Part shown: positions 29,195 through 38,545 of the stretch, piece by piece | Numbering within the stretch: the first letter of the stretch is position 1 | Layout of the letters: the number at the start of each line of letters is the position of its first letter | Assembly (NCBI GenBank): GCA_026014615.1 | Contig: JAOZHZ010000004.1 | Coordinates: forward strand, 124,001 to 188,000 | Length of the DNA: 64,000 nucleotides | DNA from: Candidatus Bathyarchaeota archaeon | Lineage (GTDB): Archaea > Thermoproteota > Bathyarchaeia > Bathyarchaeales > Bathycorpusculaceae | Direction: 5' to 3' | Notes under the pieces: generated by a model | The model's database searches: none | What the model was told of the DNA's origin: nothing | Seen by the model: the letters and a program-made list of their open reading frames with translations, nothing else | Program-made: the position numbers and the translations under genes

Positions 29195-29260
29195 GGTTCT
29201 TGTAAATTTTTCACAGGCAACCTTAATAAGTCAACTTTTGCTTTGAAATCAGGACTTTAA

Positions 29261-29542
29261 ATGGTTGATTCCCTGTTTCTGGTCGCCGTTCCCATCATTG
29301 TGGTAGGTTTCGCAGTGCTTTTCATTTTGCTACCCAGATATGGTCCCCATTACACGTCAAGGCTCATTTGCCCTCACTGCCGAAAGCCGTTCAATTACCA
29401 CTGGGTTCCGGGAGCAACCTTAACGGCTCTGCGGTATGGTAACAAGCGCCGCCTACACTGCCCGTACTGTAACACGCTGTCAACTTTTGAGATAGCAAAA
29501 ACCAGAATCAGCAAACCAAATCAAGTCAACAAAAAGAAATAG
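29261..29542 (+). CDS. Small membrane protein with zinc-ribbon-like CPxC motifs
   Basis: 93 aa; N-terminal TM; LICPHCRKPF and LHCPYCNTLS. Confidence 0.7.
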   Translation: MVDSLFLVAVPIIVVGFAVLFILLPRYGPHYTSRLICPHCRKPFNYHWVPGATLTALRYGNKRRLHCPYCNTLSTFEIAKTRISKPNQVNKKK

Positions 29543-29645
29543 TACCCAAAGTAATTTAAAATTTAATGCCTGTTGTAGATTGCTTATAATGTTCGCGATA
29601 AGCATTTAAATTTAAAAGTCATAGGATTCCAAGGAGTTTCCAAAA

Positions 29646-30830
29646 GTGAAAGTATTACTTAATGACGGCTTAGAAAAAGAAGGCATACTAATGTTCCAAC
29701 AGGCAGGGATAGAAACCGACGCCAAAAAACGTGACCCCGAAGCACTCGCCGCTGAGATTGCAGATTTCGACGCGTTGGTTGTGCGCAGCGCCACCAAGGT
29801 CAACCGCGAAGTCATCGAAGCAGGAGCTAAAGGAAAGCTCAAAATCATCGGCAGGGCAGGAGTCGGCTACGACAACATAGACGTGGAAGCATCCTCGGAA
29901 CAGGGTATAGTTGTGAAGTCTGCTCCTTACGGAAACACCAACGCAGTTGCCGAACTCACCATCGGCTTAATACTGAGCGTTTCCCGAAACATTCCTCAAG
30001 CCCACAAGACACTGAAAAGTGGGATGTGGGAGAAAAGCAAACTTAAGGGAACTGAACTTTCTTACAAGACGCTGGGCATTTTAGGCTGCGGCAGAATCGG
30101 ACAAAGAGTAGCCGACCTTGCACGTCGCGGCTTTGAAATGGAAGTTCTGGGCTACGACATATGCCCCTGTGCAGAGTCAAAAATCAATTACGTCTCCAAA
30201 GAAGAGGTGCTGTCAAAAGCAGACTACCTTACCATTCACACTGGCGGCAGAACCGTCATACTAGGCGAAAAAGAATTCAACATGATGAAGCCGTCTGCAT
30301 ACATCATTAACACGTCCCGAGGGCAAAACATCGACGAAGAAGCCCTCTACAACGTCCTCAAAGAGAAAAAAATTGCAGGCGCAGCCCTTGACGTTTACTC
30401 TTTGGAGCCAAAAGGGGAAGGCTCAGAATTCCGAAACAAACTCCGAGAACTCGACAACGTAGTTTTCACGGCGCATTTAGGGGCTTCAACTGTAGAGGCG
30501 CAGAGGGAAACATCCACAGAGATTGCACGGGTAGTTTCAGGTTACCTTTTGGGCGGAGACTTCGCGAACGCGGTGAACGCAGGGGAAAGCATCGAATTTG
30601 AAGAAAAACCCGTCTACACGCTGTTTATTCACCACCGTGACGTACCGGGAGTTTTTGCAAACATCGACAAAGTCCTTGGCGAAAACGACATCAACATACG
30701 CGCTAACTATTCAAGGCAGATAGGGAAAAGCGGCTACGCCGTCTCCGTCTACGTTTTGCATCAGCGGGTGAAGCCAGAAATCCTTGAAATTCTGCGAAAA
30801 AGCCCCAACGTATGCGACGTTAAAACCTAA
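29646..30830 (+). CDS. serA: D-3-phosphoglycerate dehydrogenase
   Basis: 394 aa; LGILGCGRIGQRVADLARRGFEM NAD motif; INTSRGQNIDEEAL; C-terminal ACT-like domain (HHRDVPGVFANIDKVLGENDINI). Confidence 0.88.
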   Translation: MKVLLNDGLEKEGILMFQQAGIETDAKKRDPEALAAEIADFDALVVRSATKVNREVIEAGAKGKLKIIGRAGVGYDNIDVEASSEQGIVVKSAPYGNTNAVAELTIGLILSVSRNIPQAHKTLKSGMWEKSKLKGTELSYKTLGILGCGRIGQRVADLARRGFEMEVLGYDICPCAESKINYVSKEEVLSKADYLTIHTGGRTVILGEKEFNMMKPSAYIINTSRGQNIDEEALYNVLKEKKIAGAALDVYSLEPKGEGSEFRNKLRELDNVVFTAHLGASTVEAQRETSTEIARVVSGYLLGGDFANAVNAGESIEFEEKPVYTLFIHHRDVPGVFANIDKVLGENDINIRANYSRQIGKSGYAVSVYVLHQRVKPEILEILRKSPNVCDVKT

Positions 30831-30839
30831 CCGCCTTTC

Positions 30840-33053
30840 TTACGTTTTAGCTGTTTTTTCAACCTGCGCTTTTTTACTAACTAATTCGCGAAGCAAAGGT
30901 ATAACGTGTCGCTGAGAAATCACGTTAAATCGTGCTTTGCTTGCGTCTAGCCCTACTTTTACAGAGTACGCCGTAGAAGGCAGCACTTCGAAAAGGTCTT
31001 CGTCAGTTTTGTCGTCGCCTATCGCCAAGATGAAGTCCCAGTCCTGTTTAGAAAGCCAGTTCTGCGCCGCCAGCCCCTTGTTTACCGTGGCGTTTTTGAT
31101 TTCGATGACTTTTTTTCCTTCAACAACCGCCAATCCAAGATTAGAAGTCAAATACATTAGGTCATCTTTGAGTTCGTTAGCGCGCAGAGAGGCTAAAACG
31201 GGGTCTGCTTTGCGGTAATGCCAAACCAGCGAATACGGCTTCTCTTCAAGCAAGGAGCCGGGTGTGCGGTCAGTGTAAAGTTCCAGAAGCGGAAAAATTT
31301 GGTCTTTCCACTCATTTGACAGCAACCGTGGAGCGCGGGTCTTTCCTGAACGTTCCCTCATCCATGCCCCATGTTCACCAATTAAGCAGATGTCAAAAGA
31401 GCCGAACCAATTTTGAAGGGTGTTTCTGTCGCGACCGCTAATGAGCACCACTTCGTTTTCGGGTGGCTCTGAAAGGGCTTTTAGGGCTTCTTTGGATTCT
31501 GCAGTCGGCACCGCCTTTTCGGGTTTATCAGCGAAGGGGACCAGCGTGCCGTCGTAGTCAAGCATAATAAGCCTTCGTTTACTTTGGTTGTAGCTGTTGA
31601 TTAATTCGGTTCGGATGCGTGTCGTCATTACGTGTTGTGTATTTTGTTCTTGGGCAATCCACGCGTCATCCAAACGGTTCAAGAAATCCTGCGCCCAACG
31701 GGCTATGTCATAACGTTTCAGCCGTTTCTGCATTACGCGGTTAATCCTCTGCTGCTCTTCAATAGGCGTTGTAAGTGCCTTTTCGATGGCTTTGACGATT
31801 TCGCCTTGATTGTTTGGGTTAACAATCAGTGCCTCGCCCAACTCCTGCGCTGCTCCAGTCATCTCCGACAAAATTAGCATCCCCGCGCCGTTAACTTTGC
31901 AGGCAATGAATTCTTTAGACATCAGGTTCATGCCGTCGCGAATCGGCGTAACCAACCCCACATCAGCAAGCGAATAAAAAGCCACCAACTGCTCGAACGG
32001 GAGAAAACGGTTAAAGTAACGCACGGGCAGCCAGTCGGTGGTTCCGTATTTGCCGTTGATTCGCCCCACCAACTCGTCTATCCGCTTCCGCAGAGCCTGA
32101 TACTGAGCCACGTTACTTCGGGAAGGCACGGTGACTAGAATCATGGATACTTTGCCGCGGTACTCGGCTTTTTGGCTAAGCAAGGCGTCAAAGGCTTCCA
32201 GACGCAACGGAATTCCCTTGGTGTAGTCAAGACGGTCAGAGGACAAAATGATCTTTTGCTTTCCCGTTTTTCGTCGCAGGCGCTCGACCTCTTTTTGGAC
32301 TCTGCTGCTGGAGGCGCCGTTGGAGTAACGGTTGTAGTCAATGCCCATGGGGAAAAGGTCTACGCGGACAAGCCTTGTGCCCGTCTGAACCTCATTTAAA
32401 GAATGCTCAAAACCTAAAATTCGGCGGACACTTGAAAGAAAGTGCCTCACGTAGTCGTAGGTGTGGAAACCCACAAGGTCTGCGCCAAGCATCCCCGAAA
32501 GAACTTCCGAGCGCCAAGGAAGAAGCCGGAACACCTCATACGAGGGAAAGGGGATGTGAAAGAAGAAGCCGATTTTGGCGTTGGGTAACCTTTCCCGTAT
32601 CATCTGAGGCAACAACATGAGTTGATAGTCATGCACCCAGAAGACGTCATCGGGCTTTGCAACCTCCATCACAGCGGCACAGAATTTCTCGTTAACCTTC
32701 ACGTAGCTACTCCAATAGTTAGGGTCATACTTTGCATACAAGTTAAAGTAATGGAACAGGGGCCAGACGATGTTGTTGCAGAAGCCCCCATAGTACTGCT
32801 TAATTTCGTGCGGCGTGAGAAAAACGGGTTTACATTTCTCCTGTTGCAGCCTACTGAGAACTTGTTCACGTTCTTCTTTCTGCAGGTTCTTAAGGTTGTA
32901 GCCGGGCCATCCTACCCAGAGGCTTTCTTGGGACTTATAAACTGAGCCGATACCTGTTGCTAACCCGCCCACGCTACGCTCTATACGAAGTTGTCCTTTC
33001 TCTTTGGAAATGTTAACAGGTAACCTGTTGGAGATTATTAATAATCGGCTCAT
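30840..33053 (-). CDS. Bifunctional trehalose-6-phosphate synthase / phosphatase (OtsA-OtsB fusion)
   Basis: About 737 aa; GT20 motifs ([33 protein letters not shown]) plus C-terminal HAD phosphatase ([23 protein letters not shown]). Confidence 0.93.
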   Translation of the reverse strand: MSRLLIISNRLPVNISKEKGQLRIERSVGGLATGIGSVYKSQESLWVGWPGYNLKNLQKEEREQVLSRLQQEKCKPVFLTPHEIKQYYGGFCNNIVWPLFHYFNLYAKYDPNYWSSYVKVNEKFCAAVMEVAKPDDVFWVHDYQLMLLPQMIRERLPNAKIGFFFHIPFPSYEVFRLLPWRSEVLSGMLGADLVGFHTYDYVRHFLSSVRRILGFEHSLNEVQTGTRLVRVDLFPMGIDYNRYSNGASSSRVQKEVERLRRKTGKQKIILSSDRLDYTKGIPLRLEAFDALLSQKAEYRGKVSMILVTVPSRSNVAQYQALRKRIDELVGRINGKYGTTDWLPVRYFNRFLPFEQLVAFYSLADVGLVTPIRDGMNLMSKEFIACKVNGAGMLILSEMTGAAQELGEALIVNPNNQGEIVKAIEKALTTPIEEQQRINRVMQKRLKRYDIARWAQDFLNRLDDAWIAQEQNTQHVMTTRIRTELINSYNQSKRRLIMLDYDGTLVPFADKPEKAVPTAESKEALKALSEPPENEVVLISGRDRNTLQNWFGSFDICLIGEHGAWMRERSGKTRAPRLLSNEWKDQIFPLLELYTDRTPGSLLEEKPYSLVWHYRKADPVLASLRANELKDDLMYLTSNLGLAVVEGKKVIEIKNATVNKGLAAQNWLSKQDWDFILAIGDDKTDEDLFEVLPSTAYSVKVGLDASKARFNVISQRHVIPLLRELVSKKAQVEKTAKT

Positions 33054-33183
33054 AGTCCCATTCACTACTGCGAAAACCGACTATAAGGGGGCTCCATCAG
33101 AGATTAACATTACGCTCAGCCCAAAGCAATTATCTCGTGAACTGTTGCTGTGTATTTAAGCAGGTTTCCGTGTTAGGGTACTG

Positions 33184-33864
33184 ATGAAACTCGGGGTTCT
33201 GTTTTCAGGCGGCAAGGATTCCACGCTTGCCTTGCACAAAGCAGCACAAAAAGAGCAGGTCAACTGCCTAATCACGCTACGGTCAAAAAACCCTGAGAGC
33301 TACATGTTCCACACCCCTAACATCGACATGACGGTGCTTCAGGCTGAAGCTTTGGAGTTGCCCCTGCTGGTCAAGGAAACCGAGGGCAAGAAAGAAGAGG
33401 AACTCGCCGAACTGGAACAAGCAATCTCAGAGGCTGTCCAACGTTTCCAAATTGAGGGCGTCGTGACGGGTGCGGTTGAGTCCGTCTACCAAGCTGAACG
33501 AGTGCAGCGCATATGCCAACGGTTGGGGTTGTGGTGTTTTAACCCGTTGTGGAAGCGCAACCAGAAAGCCCTGCTGGAGGAACTCGTCGCCGAAGGCTTT
33601 GGGGCGGTTATTTCGGGGATTTTTGTGTATCCGCTGGATGAGAAGTGGCTGGGAAAAAGAATCGACGCCGAAATCATCGACAAGCTGGTTGCGCTTCAGC
33701 AACAGTACGGCATCAGCCCGTCGGGGGAGGGCGGCGAAATTGAAACGACCGTTCTTGACGCGCCCATGTTTAAGCAGCGAATCGAAATTGTTGACTTCGC
33801 GGTTGAGACGAGGGGTAACTCGGGGGTTTTCAGGGTAAAACAGGCGAGGCTGACGCAGAAGTGA
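33184..33864 (+). CDS. dph6: Diphthine-ammonia ligase family ATP pyrophosphatase
   Basis: 226 aa; LFSGGKDSTLALHKA PP-loop; GVVTGAVESVYQAERVQRICQRLGLWCFNPLW; GEGGEIETTVLDAP. Confidence 0.88.
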   Translation: MKLGVLFSGGKDSTLALHKAAQKEQVNCLITLRSKNPESYMFHTPNIDMTVLQAEALELPLLVKETEGKKEEELAELEQAISEAVQRFQIEGVVTGAVESVYQAERVQRICQRLGLWCFNPLWKRNQKALLEELVAEGFGAVISGIFVYPLDEKWLGKRIDAEIIDKLVALQQQYGISPSGEGGEIETTVLDAPMFKQRIEIVDFAVETRGNSGVFRVKQARLTQK

Positions 33865-34409
33865 TTCTGGTTGTAGACATGAACGTTAGGAAGAACTCGC
33901 TTGGCTACTGTGAGTTCGTGCTGCCCATTCTTGAAGTTGCCCAACCGCAAGAAAGCTGTACGGTAAAGCATTACGTGGAAGTATCAGAGGCTGATATCGA
34001 TAGTTACAGTAAGGTTATCCTTTCAGGTACACCGCTAAAAGACAGTGCAGCCCCACGGCAAATTGAAAAGTTCCGTTGGCTAAAAACCACGGATAAACCT
34101 GTCTTGGGAATATGTGCAGGCATGCAGGTCTTAGGCGTAGTTTTTAGTTCAAAACTTGTTGAATACCTTGAAATAGGCATGACCCAGATAGCAACGCTGA
34201 AAGAGAATCCGCTGTTTTCGGGAGAATTCAAGGCTTACTCACTTCACAATTACTGCTTGGAACCTTCGGGCGAGTTTGAGGTTTTAGCGAAATCCGCAAA
34301 CTGCGTCCAAGCCATTAAGCATAAGCAGAAACCGTTGTATGGGATTCTGTTTCATCCTGAAGTGAGAAACCCTGAGATACTGAAACGTTTCCTCAGCTTG
34401 AAACAGTGA
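33861..34409 (+). CDS. Class I glutamine amidotransferase (GMP synthase glutaminase-subunit-like)
   Basis: 182 aa; GICAGMQ nucleophile elbow, LFHPEV; start overlaps dph6 stop (GTGA). Confidence 0.8.
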   Translation: MILVVDMNVRKNSLGYCEFVLPILEVAQPQESCTVKHYVEVSEADIDSYSKVILSGTPLKDSAAPRQIEKFRWLKTTDKPVLGICAGMQVLGVVFSSKLVEYLEIGMTQIATLKENPLFSGEFKAYSLHNYCLEPSGEFEVLAKSANCVQAIKHKQKPLYGILFHPEVRNPEILKRFLSLKQ

Positions 34410-34427
34410 GTGCCAAAAAGAAGAGGG

Positions 34428-35234
34428 TTAAAGTTTTGTTGCTTGGACTTCCAGCCGCACCATGTTCACGTGGACAATACTTGATGAGTCCATGGGGTAC
34501 GCGGCGAGGTAACGGTCGGCAAGTTCGTTTATGAATGAATCCCGCAGGTTCTCGGGGACACGCTCGGTGAAGGGCAGCCAAACGGATTTTATCCATCCGA
34601 GTAAGGCTTCTTTTCCGTGAAGTTTCATGTCTTTGGGGAACATTTCAAGCCGTTCAGGTTTGAATCCTGCTTCTTTGAGCCATTTGGTGTATTCTTCAGG
34701 TCCATAGAAGCCGTAAGGGAAGGTGAAGTTTTTGAAGTAGGGCTTGCAGTCCTCTTCACTGATGAGTTCTTCCAAGACTGCTATGATGTTTTGGGCGTTA
34801 CCTTTCCCCGCCATCTGGAACAGAAGCCTACCGCCCTTATCAAGGCTGTCATGTACGCATTCCAGTACAGCTTGATGGTCGATAATCCAGTGCAACGCAG
34901 CGTTAGAGAATGCGACGTCAAACTGCTCTCTAAAAGTCAACTCGCGGATGTCCATACGCAGAAAAGTTAAGTTTGGGTAATGACAATGTGGGAAGGCGCT
35001 TCTTGCCGCGGTTATCATATCTTCAGAACTGTCCACACCTACAACCTGACCATGTGGAAGATACGATGCTAACAGGGCGGTTACCTTGCCCTCGCCGCAA
35101 CCGATGTCGAGTACACTTTCAGTGCCTTTGAGTTCAAGTTTTGGGATAAGCTCTTTTGCCCACTCGTACGGGTTGGAAGAATTTTTTGTGTACTCGTTGG
35201 CGTTCCAGCAATACTTTCCGGTGTTAATTGTCAT
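34428..35234 (-). CDS. SAM-dependent class I methyltransferase
   Basis: Start refined to MTINTGKYCW (35234); VLDIGCGEGKVTALLASYLPHGQVVGVDSSEDMI. Confidence 0.88.
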   Translation of the reverse strand: MTINTGKYCWNANEYTKNSSNPYEWAKELIPKLELKGTESVLDIGCGEGKVTALLASYLPHGQVVGVDSSEDMITAARSAFPHCHYPNLTFLRMDIRELTFREQFDVAFSNAALHWIIDHQAVLECVHDSLDKGGRLLFQMAGKGNAQNIIAVLEELISEEDCKPYFKNFTFPYGFYGPEEYTKWLKEAGFKPERLEMFPKDMKLHGKEALLGWIKSVWLPFTERVPENLRDSFINELADRYLAAYPMDSSSIVHVNMVRLEVQATKL

Positions 35235-35270
35235 TTCTGTCGCCGAGTTTGAACAAACTTTTTCTGGATA

Positions 35271-35295
35271 TAAACGTTTAGAGTGCAAACGTTTA
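35271..35295. promoter_or_regulatory. Tandem palindromic operator candidate upstream of the methyltransferase
   Basis: TAAACGTTTA-gagtg-CAAACGTTTA, downstream of a minus-strand TATA-like TTATATATTT. Confidence 0.5.
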
Positions 35296-35417
35296 AAAAA
35301 TATATAACAACACGCTACTTTGATGTATAAATCAAGGCGTGTATGCGGGGAATGTGGTTCGCCAAGATTCTTTAGGGAGAGAACCATACTTTTTGAGCAA
35401 AACTGGAGAACACTAAG

Positions 35418-35771
35418 TTGAGCTACAAAAACCGTATGCACCCTAAAGTAAGCAACGCCGAAATGGCAGTTTTCAAAGCTTTAAGCGCACAGGGACTAAC
35501 AAGCGGCATGGTAACCCAGCAACCCATCGTCCTCAAAAGCACCATCCCCGACTTCTGCTGGCTAAGCAAACGCAAAATAGTCTTCCTTGACGGCGTACCC
35601 GTGCACACTAAAGACCGCGCTCAGCAGCGGGATGCAGAAATCGACGAGTTGTTGGAGCTACAAGGCTGGGAAGTCCTCCGAATCCCGTATGACCCGCCGT
35701 TGACTGAGAAGGCGCTGCAGGAGATAATGGCAACTATCAGGGAGTTTCTGGGCGTAAACGACGACGAATAA
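35418..35771 (+). CDS. DUF559/Vsr-like small nuclease-fold protein
   Basis: 117 aa; IPDFCWLSKRKIVFLDGVPVH...RDAEIDELLELQGWEVLRIPYD resembles a PD-(D/E)XK core. Confidence 0.65.
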   Translation: MSYKNRMHPKVSNAEMAVFKALSAQGLTSGMVTQQPIVLKSTIPDFCWLSKRKIVFLDGVPVHTKDRAQQRDAEIDELLELQGWEVLRIPYDPPLTEKALQEIMATIREFLGVNDDE

Positions 35772-35931
35772 ACCCCCGCTCCCACTACACTGACCGCAAA
35801 TTTTGCCTTCTATGTGCAATTGTCTGTTTCGTTTTTTGTAGATACCCATTATTTTCTGCAGGTGTTTATGACATGATTTATATCGCACATTTTTCGATGT
35901 TTTTCTTCAGGACACTACTGGGGAATAGTAA

Positions 35932-36216
35932 GTGACAAGCGTAAGAAAACGACTAGACCACGTAATACTTGAGCTTGAATCGATGGGGACAGAAGTTGAC
36001 GAGGAAACCGCCAAAAACGTCATCGCCGAATTAAAAGTCATACATGGGGCTTACCGAGAAACCAAGAACGCGCCTATATGCTGCTTTTGCTACGACGGCG
36101 ACCATAAAATAGTCTGCGACGTTGCGGGTCCACTGGAGCATGAGCGGTTTATGGAGAAATGCAAGGAATGCCAAGCGCAAATGAAAAATGTGCTGGTTAA
36201 CCTCGAAACCACGTAA
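35932..36216 (+). CDS. Hypothetical protein with Cys residues
   Basis: 94 aa GTG-start ORF; CCFCYDGDHKIVCDVAG and CKECQAQ. Confidence 0.55.
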   Translation: MTSVRKRLDHVILELESMGTEVDEETAKNVIAELKVIHGAYRETKNAPICCFCYDGDHKIVCDVAGPLEHERFMEKCKECQAQMKNVLVNLETT

Positions 36217-36265
36217 ACAACCCCTGATTTCGCGCCTACAAAAGCAGATTGTACTGATTCCCCCC

Positions 36266-36393
36266 ATTTTACGCCTTTTTCAACCTTTTTCCGCCTTTTC
36301 CAGCCTTTTCCAGCCGCGGGTTAAACCCATTTTGAACGCTGAATTGGGAAAACAGCCCAAAACAGACGTTTCAGAAAGAAGGGAGGGTAGACG
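36266..36393 (+). repeat. Copy A of a novel dispersed intergenic element
   Basis: Five tandem 10-nt units (ATTTTACGCC TTTTTCAACC TTTTTCCGCC TTTTCCAGCC TTTTCCAGCC), then GCGGGTTAAACCC, a conserved tail and GGGTAGACG. Confidence 0.85.
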
Positions 36394-36500
36394 GAAAACG
36401 CGGCGCAGATGCCTTTGGGTGTGGTTGCTTCTGGGCAGTCACACATCTTTAAACCATGCTTCAAGCTTCCCTTCTGCGGTGCAGCAACATGCAAAAGTCC

Positions 36501-36779
36501 ATGGAGTCCAAACAGAAGTACTTGGTACTGGTGAAACTGAACCCTACAAAAACCGAAAGCTTCTACAATTCACTCATGTCAATATCTGAAATGCCCTCCG
36601 AAGGCGTCAGGCTAAACTCCACCTACAATGTCTTTGGAGAATGGGACTTCGCTGTATGGTTTGAAGCAAACAACAACGACGACGCAGTTCATTTTGTTGG
36701 AGAAAAAATCCGCGCCATAGACGGCGTTGTCGAAACCGTCACGATGCCCGCCACTCCCATCAAAGAATACCGCATGTAA
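36501..36779 (+). CDS. Stand-alone Lrp/AsnC ligand-binding (RAM)-like domain protein
   Basis: Start refined to MESKQKYLVLVKL; YNVFGEWDFAVWFEANNNDDAVHFVGEKIRAIDGVVETVTMPA. Confidence 0.65.
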   Translation: MESKQKYLVLVKLNPTKTESFYNSLMSISEMPSEGVRLNSTYNVFGEWDFAVWFEANNNDDAVHFVGEKIRAIDGVVETVTMPATPIKEYRM

Positions 36780-37014
36780 CCCTCTCTCTTCCTTTTTTCC
36801 CAAAAAAACAATTTCAAAGTTAGTTCTTCTCAGTTTTCCTTTAGCGTAACGCCTTTTTGAGGAACGCAGTTAACACCCTCCTCAGTGATTACTTGTGGAC
36901 TTGATTCATTGAGCAAAAACATCAACAAAACACAAAGGTGCCTAATCGCTTGTAGCGTGTTAAAAAAAGAAATTCAACAACTCGTCCGCCCAAGGAGCGC
37001 TGGATGTCGATGTT

Positions 37015-37527
37015 GTGTTTGTTTCAAAAGCGTTTCATGTGGATTTTGAGCTCTTAGAAAAGAATCTGCGCTTGATGATTGAACGGACTATTCCAAGGTA
37101 TCCTGAAAAACCCATTTTGGTTTATGGAGATTTATGCCTTGGATTGAATGGGGAACTGAAAAAACTCGCCGAAGAATACGGGTTAACCAAAATTGACGCC
37201 CTAAACTGTGTTGATTGCCTTCTGGGCGGAAAAGGAAAAATCGAAGAAGCAGACCCCAACCACGAATACCTGTTTATGGACCCGGGCATGATTGAGTTTT
37301 TCCGTGACGGAAAAGAGAAAATGAAACAGGAAGGCATAGACGAAGAAGCATTTAGAGAGCTTTTTAGCGGAATCAAAGGCATTATACTTTTGGATTCTTT
37401 GGGAGAAGCAGAAAAATGCAAGGCGGAAACCAAAAAGTTAAACACTGGTCTGGCTGTTTTGGAGACAAACGAAGTCGGGCTAAACAATTTGAGAAAACTG
37501 CTTTCAGAAGCAACTAACAAAACGTAG
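37015..37527 (+). CDS. DUF1638-like protein
   Basis: 170 aa; YGDLCLGLNGELKKLAEEYGLTKIDALNCVDCLLGGKGKIEEADPNHEYLFMDPGMIEFF. Confidence 0.65.
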   Translation: MFVSKAFHVDFELLEKNLRLMIERTIPRYPEKPILVYGDLCLGLNGELKKLAEEYGLTKIDALNCVDCLLGGKGKIEEADPNHEYLFMDPGMIEFFRDGKEKMKQEGIDEEAFRELFSGIKGIILLDSLGEAEKCKAETKKLNTGLAVLETNEVGLNNLRKLLSEATNKT

Positions 37528-37615
37528 TAAGAATCAATTTCTTTTGTTTTCTTTTTTAAAGCTATTGCTATTTAGGCGATACAGGCGAGCACTCCGAGGT
37601 ACGAAGGATGGCTAG

Positions 37616-38455
37616 CTATTTGGCGTATGCCTCGACGAGGTCACGCGCAGTAATTACGCCCACTATCCTGTCCGCTGCTTCCACCGGTAGTCGTCTAATA
37701 TGCTTCATTGACATCGCGGCGGCAGCAACATGCACGCTGGTCCCTTCAAGAACAGTAATGATAGGTGTTGAAGCAGCTGTTCCCACTTCTGAGTGTAACG
37801 TTTTATCTTTTGCCAAGAACTCCGTTAACAGGTCGCGTTCTGTGAAAATTCCAAAAGGCGCTCCGTCGCGGGAAATTATCACGCTTCCTATGCGTTCTTT
37901 ACCCATAATTTTCGCTACATCAATCACGGGTGTTTTCTCGTTTGCAGTTACGACTGGTTGGGACATGAAGTCTTCGACTTTAACTGCTGTTTCAGGAACC
38001 TCAGGCAAACTCCGAATCAAATCGGAAGCTGTGATGATTCCTACAAGGTCTCCAGCGTCGAAAACTGCGAGTCGTCCCTTCTTGTGTATCATCATTTGGG
38101 CAGTCTCCTTGATTTTGGCGGCGACACTTATCTTCACAAGGGGATAACTCATGGCATCTTCAACTTTCTCTTCCGCGGGGTCTTTTCCGCTTGCCAGAAC
38201 TTTGGTTAAAAGGTCTCTTTCGGTGACTATGCCTACGTGTGCGCCGTATTTAGTTACAATTAGGCTTCCAATGTGTTCTTGTCCCATTGTTCGGGCGACT
38301 GCGTCCATGGAGGCTTCAGGTGTTGTGGTGATGATGTCGCGGGTCATGATTTCTTTGGCTTCTTTGTAGCGGGAAAGGTTTCGTTTGTACTGGGCGTATG
38401 CGCTGTCGAGGACGCTTGGGAACTCCTTTTTCAAGTTAACGGTTGATGCGCCCAT
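37616..38455 (-). CDS. Protein with four tandem CBS domains
   Basis: 279 aa; four IGSxxxxxxGxxxGIxTERDLLT / VGIITASDL motifs. Confidence 0.92.
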   Translation of the reverse strand: MGASTVNLKKEFPSVLDSAYAQYKRNLSRYKEAKEIMTRDIITTTPEASMDAVARTMGQEHIGSLIVTKYGAHVGIVTERDLLTKVLASGKDPAEEKVEDAMSYPLVKISVAAKIKETAQMMIHKKGRLAVFDAGDLVGIITASDLIRSLPEVPETAVKVEDFMSQPVVTANEKTPVIDVAKIMGKERIGSVIISRDGAPFGIFTERDLLTEFLAKDKTLHSEVGTAASTPIITVLEGTSVHVAAAAMSMKHIRRLPVEAADRIVGVITARDLVEAYAK

Positions 38456-38545
38456 AAAACTTCCTCACCTTAAACTATGGTTAAGCAGTTACTTAAGAGT
38501 TCATTTCAGAACCGTTTAACAGGCGAAACGTTGCTTGTAGCTGAT

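Noticed and set aside
36188-36589. 133-aa plus ORF over repeat copy A
   Set aside because: Runs through the 10-nt tandem repeats; the overlapping RAM-domain ORF is the better gene.
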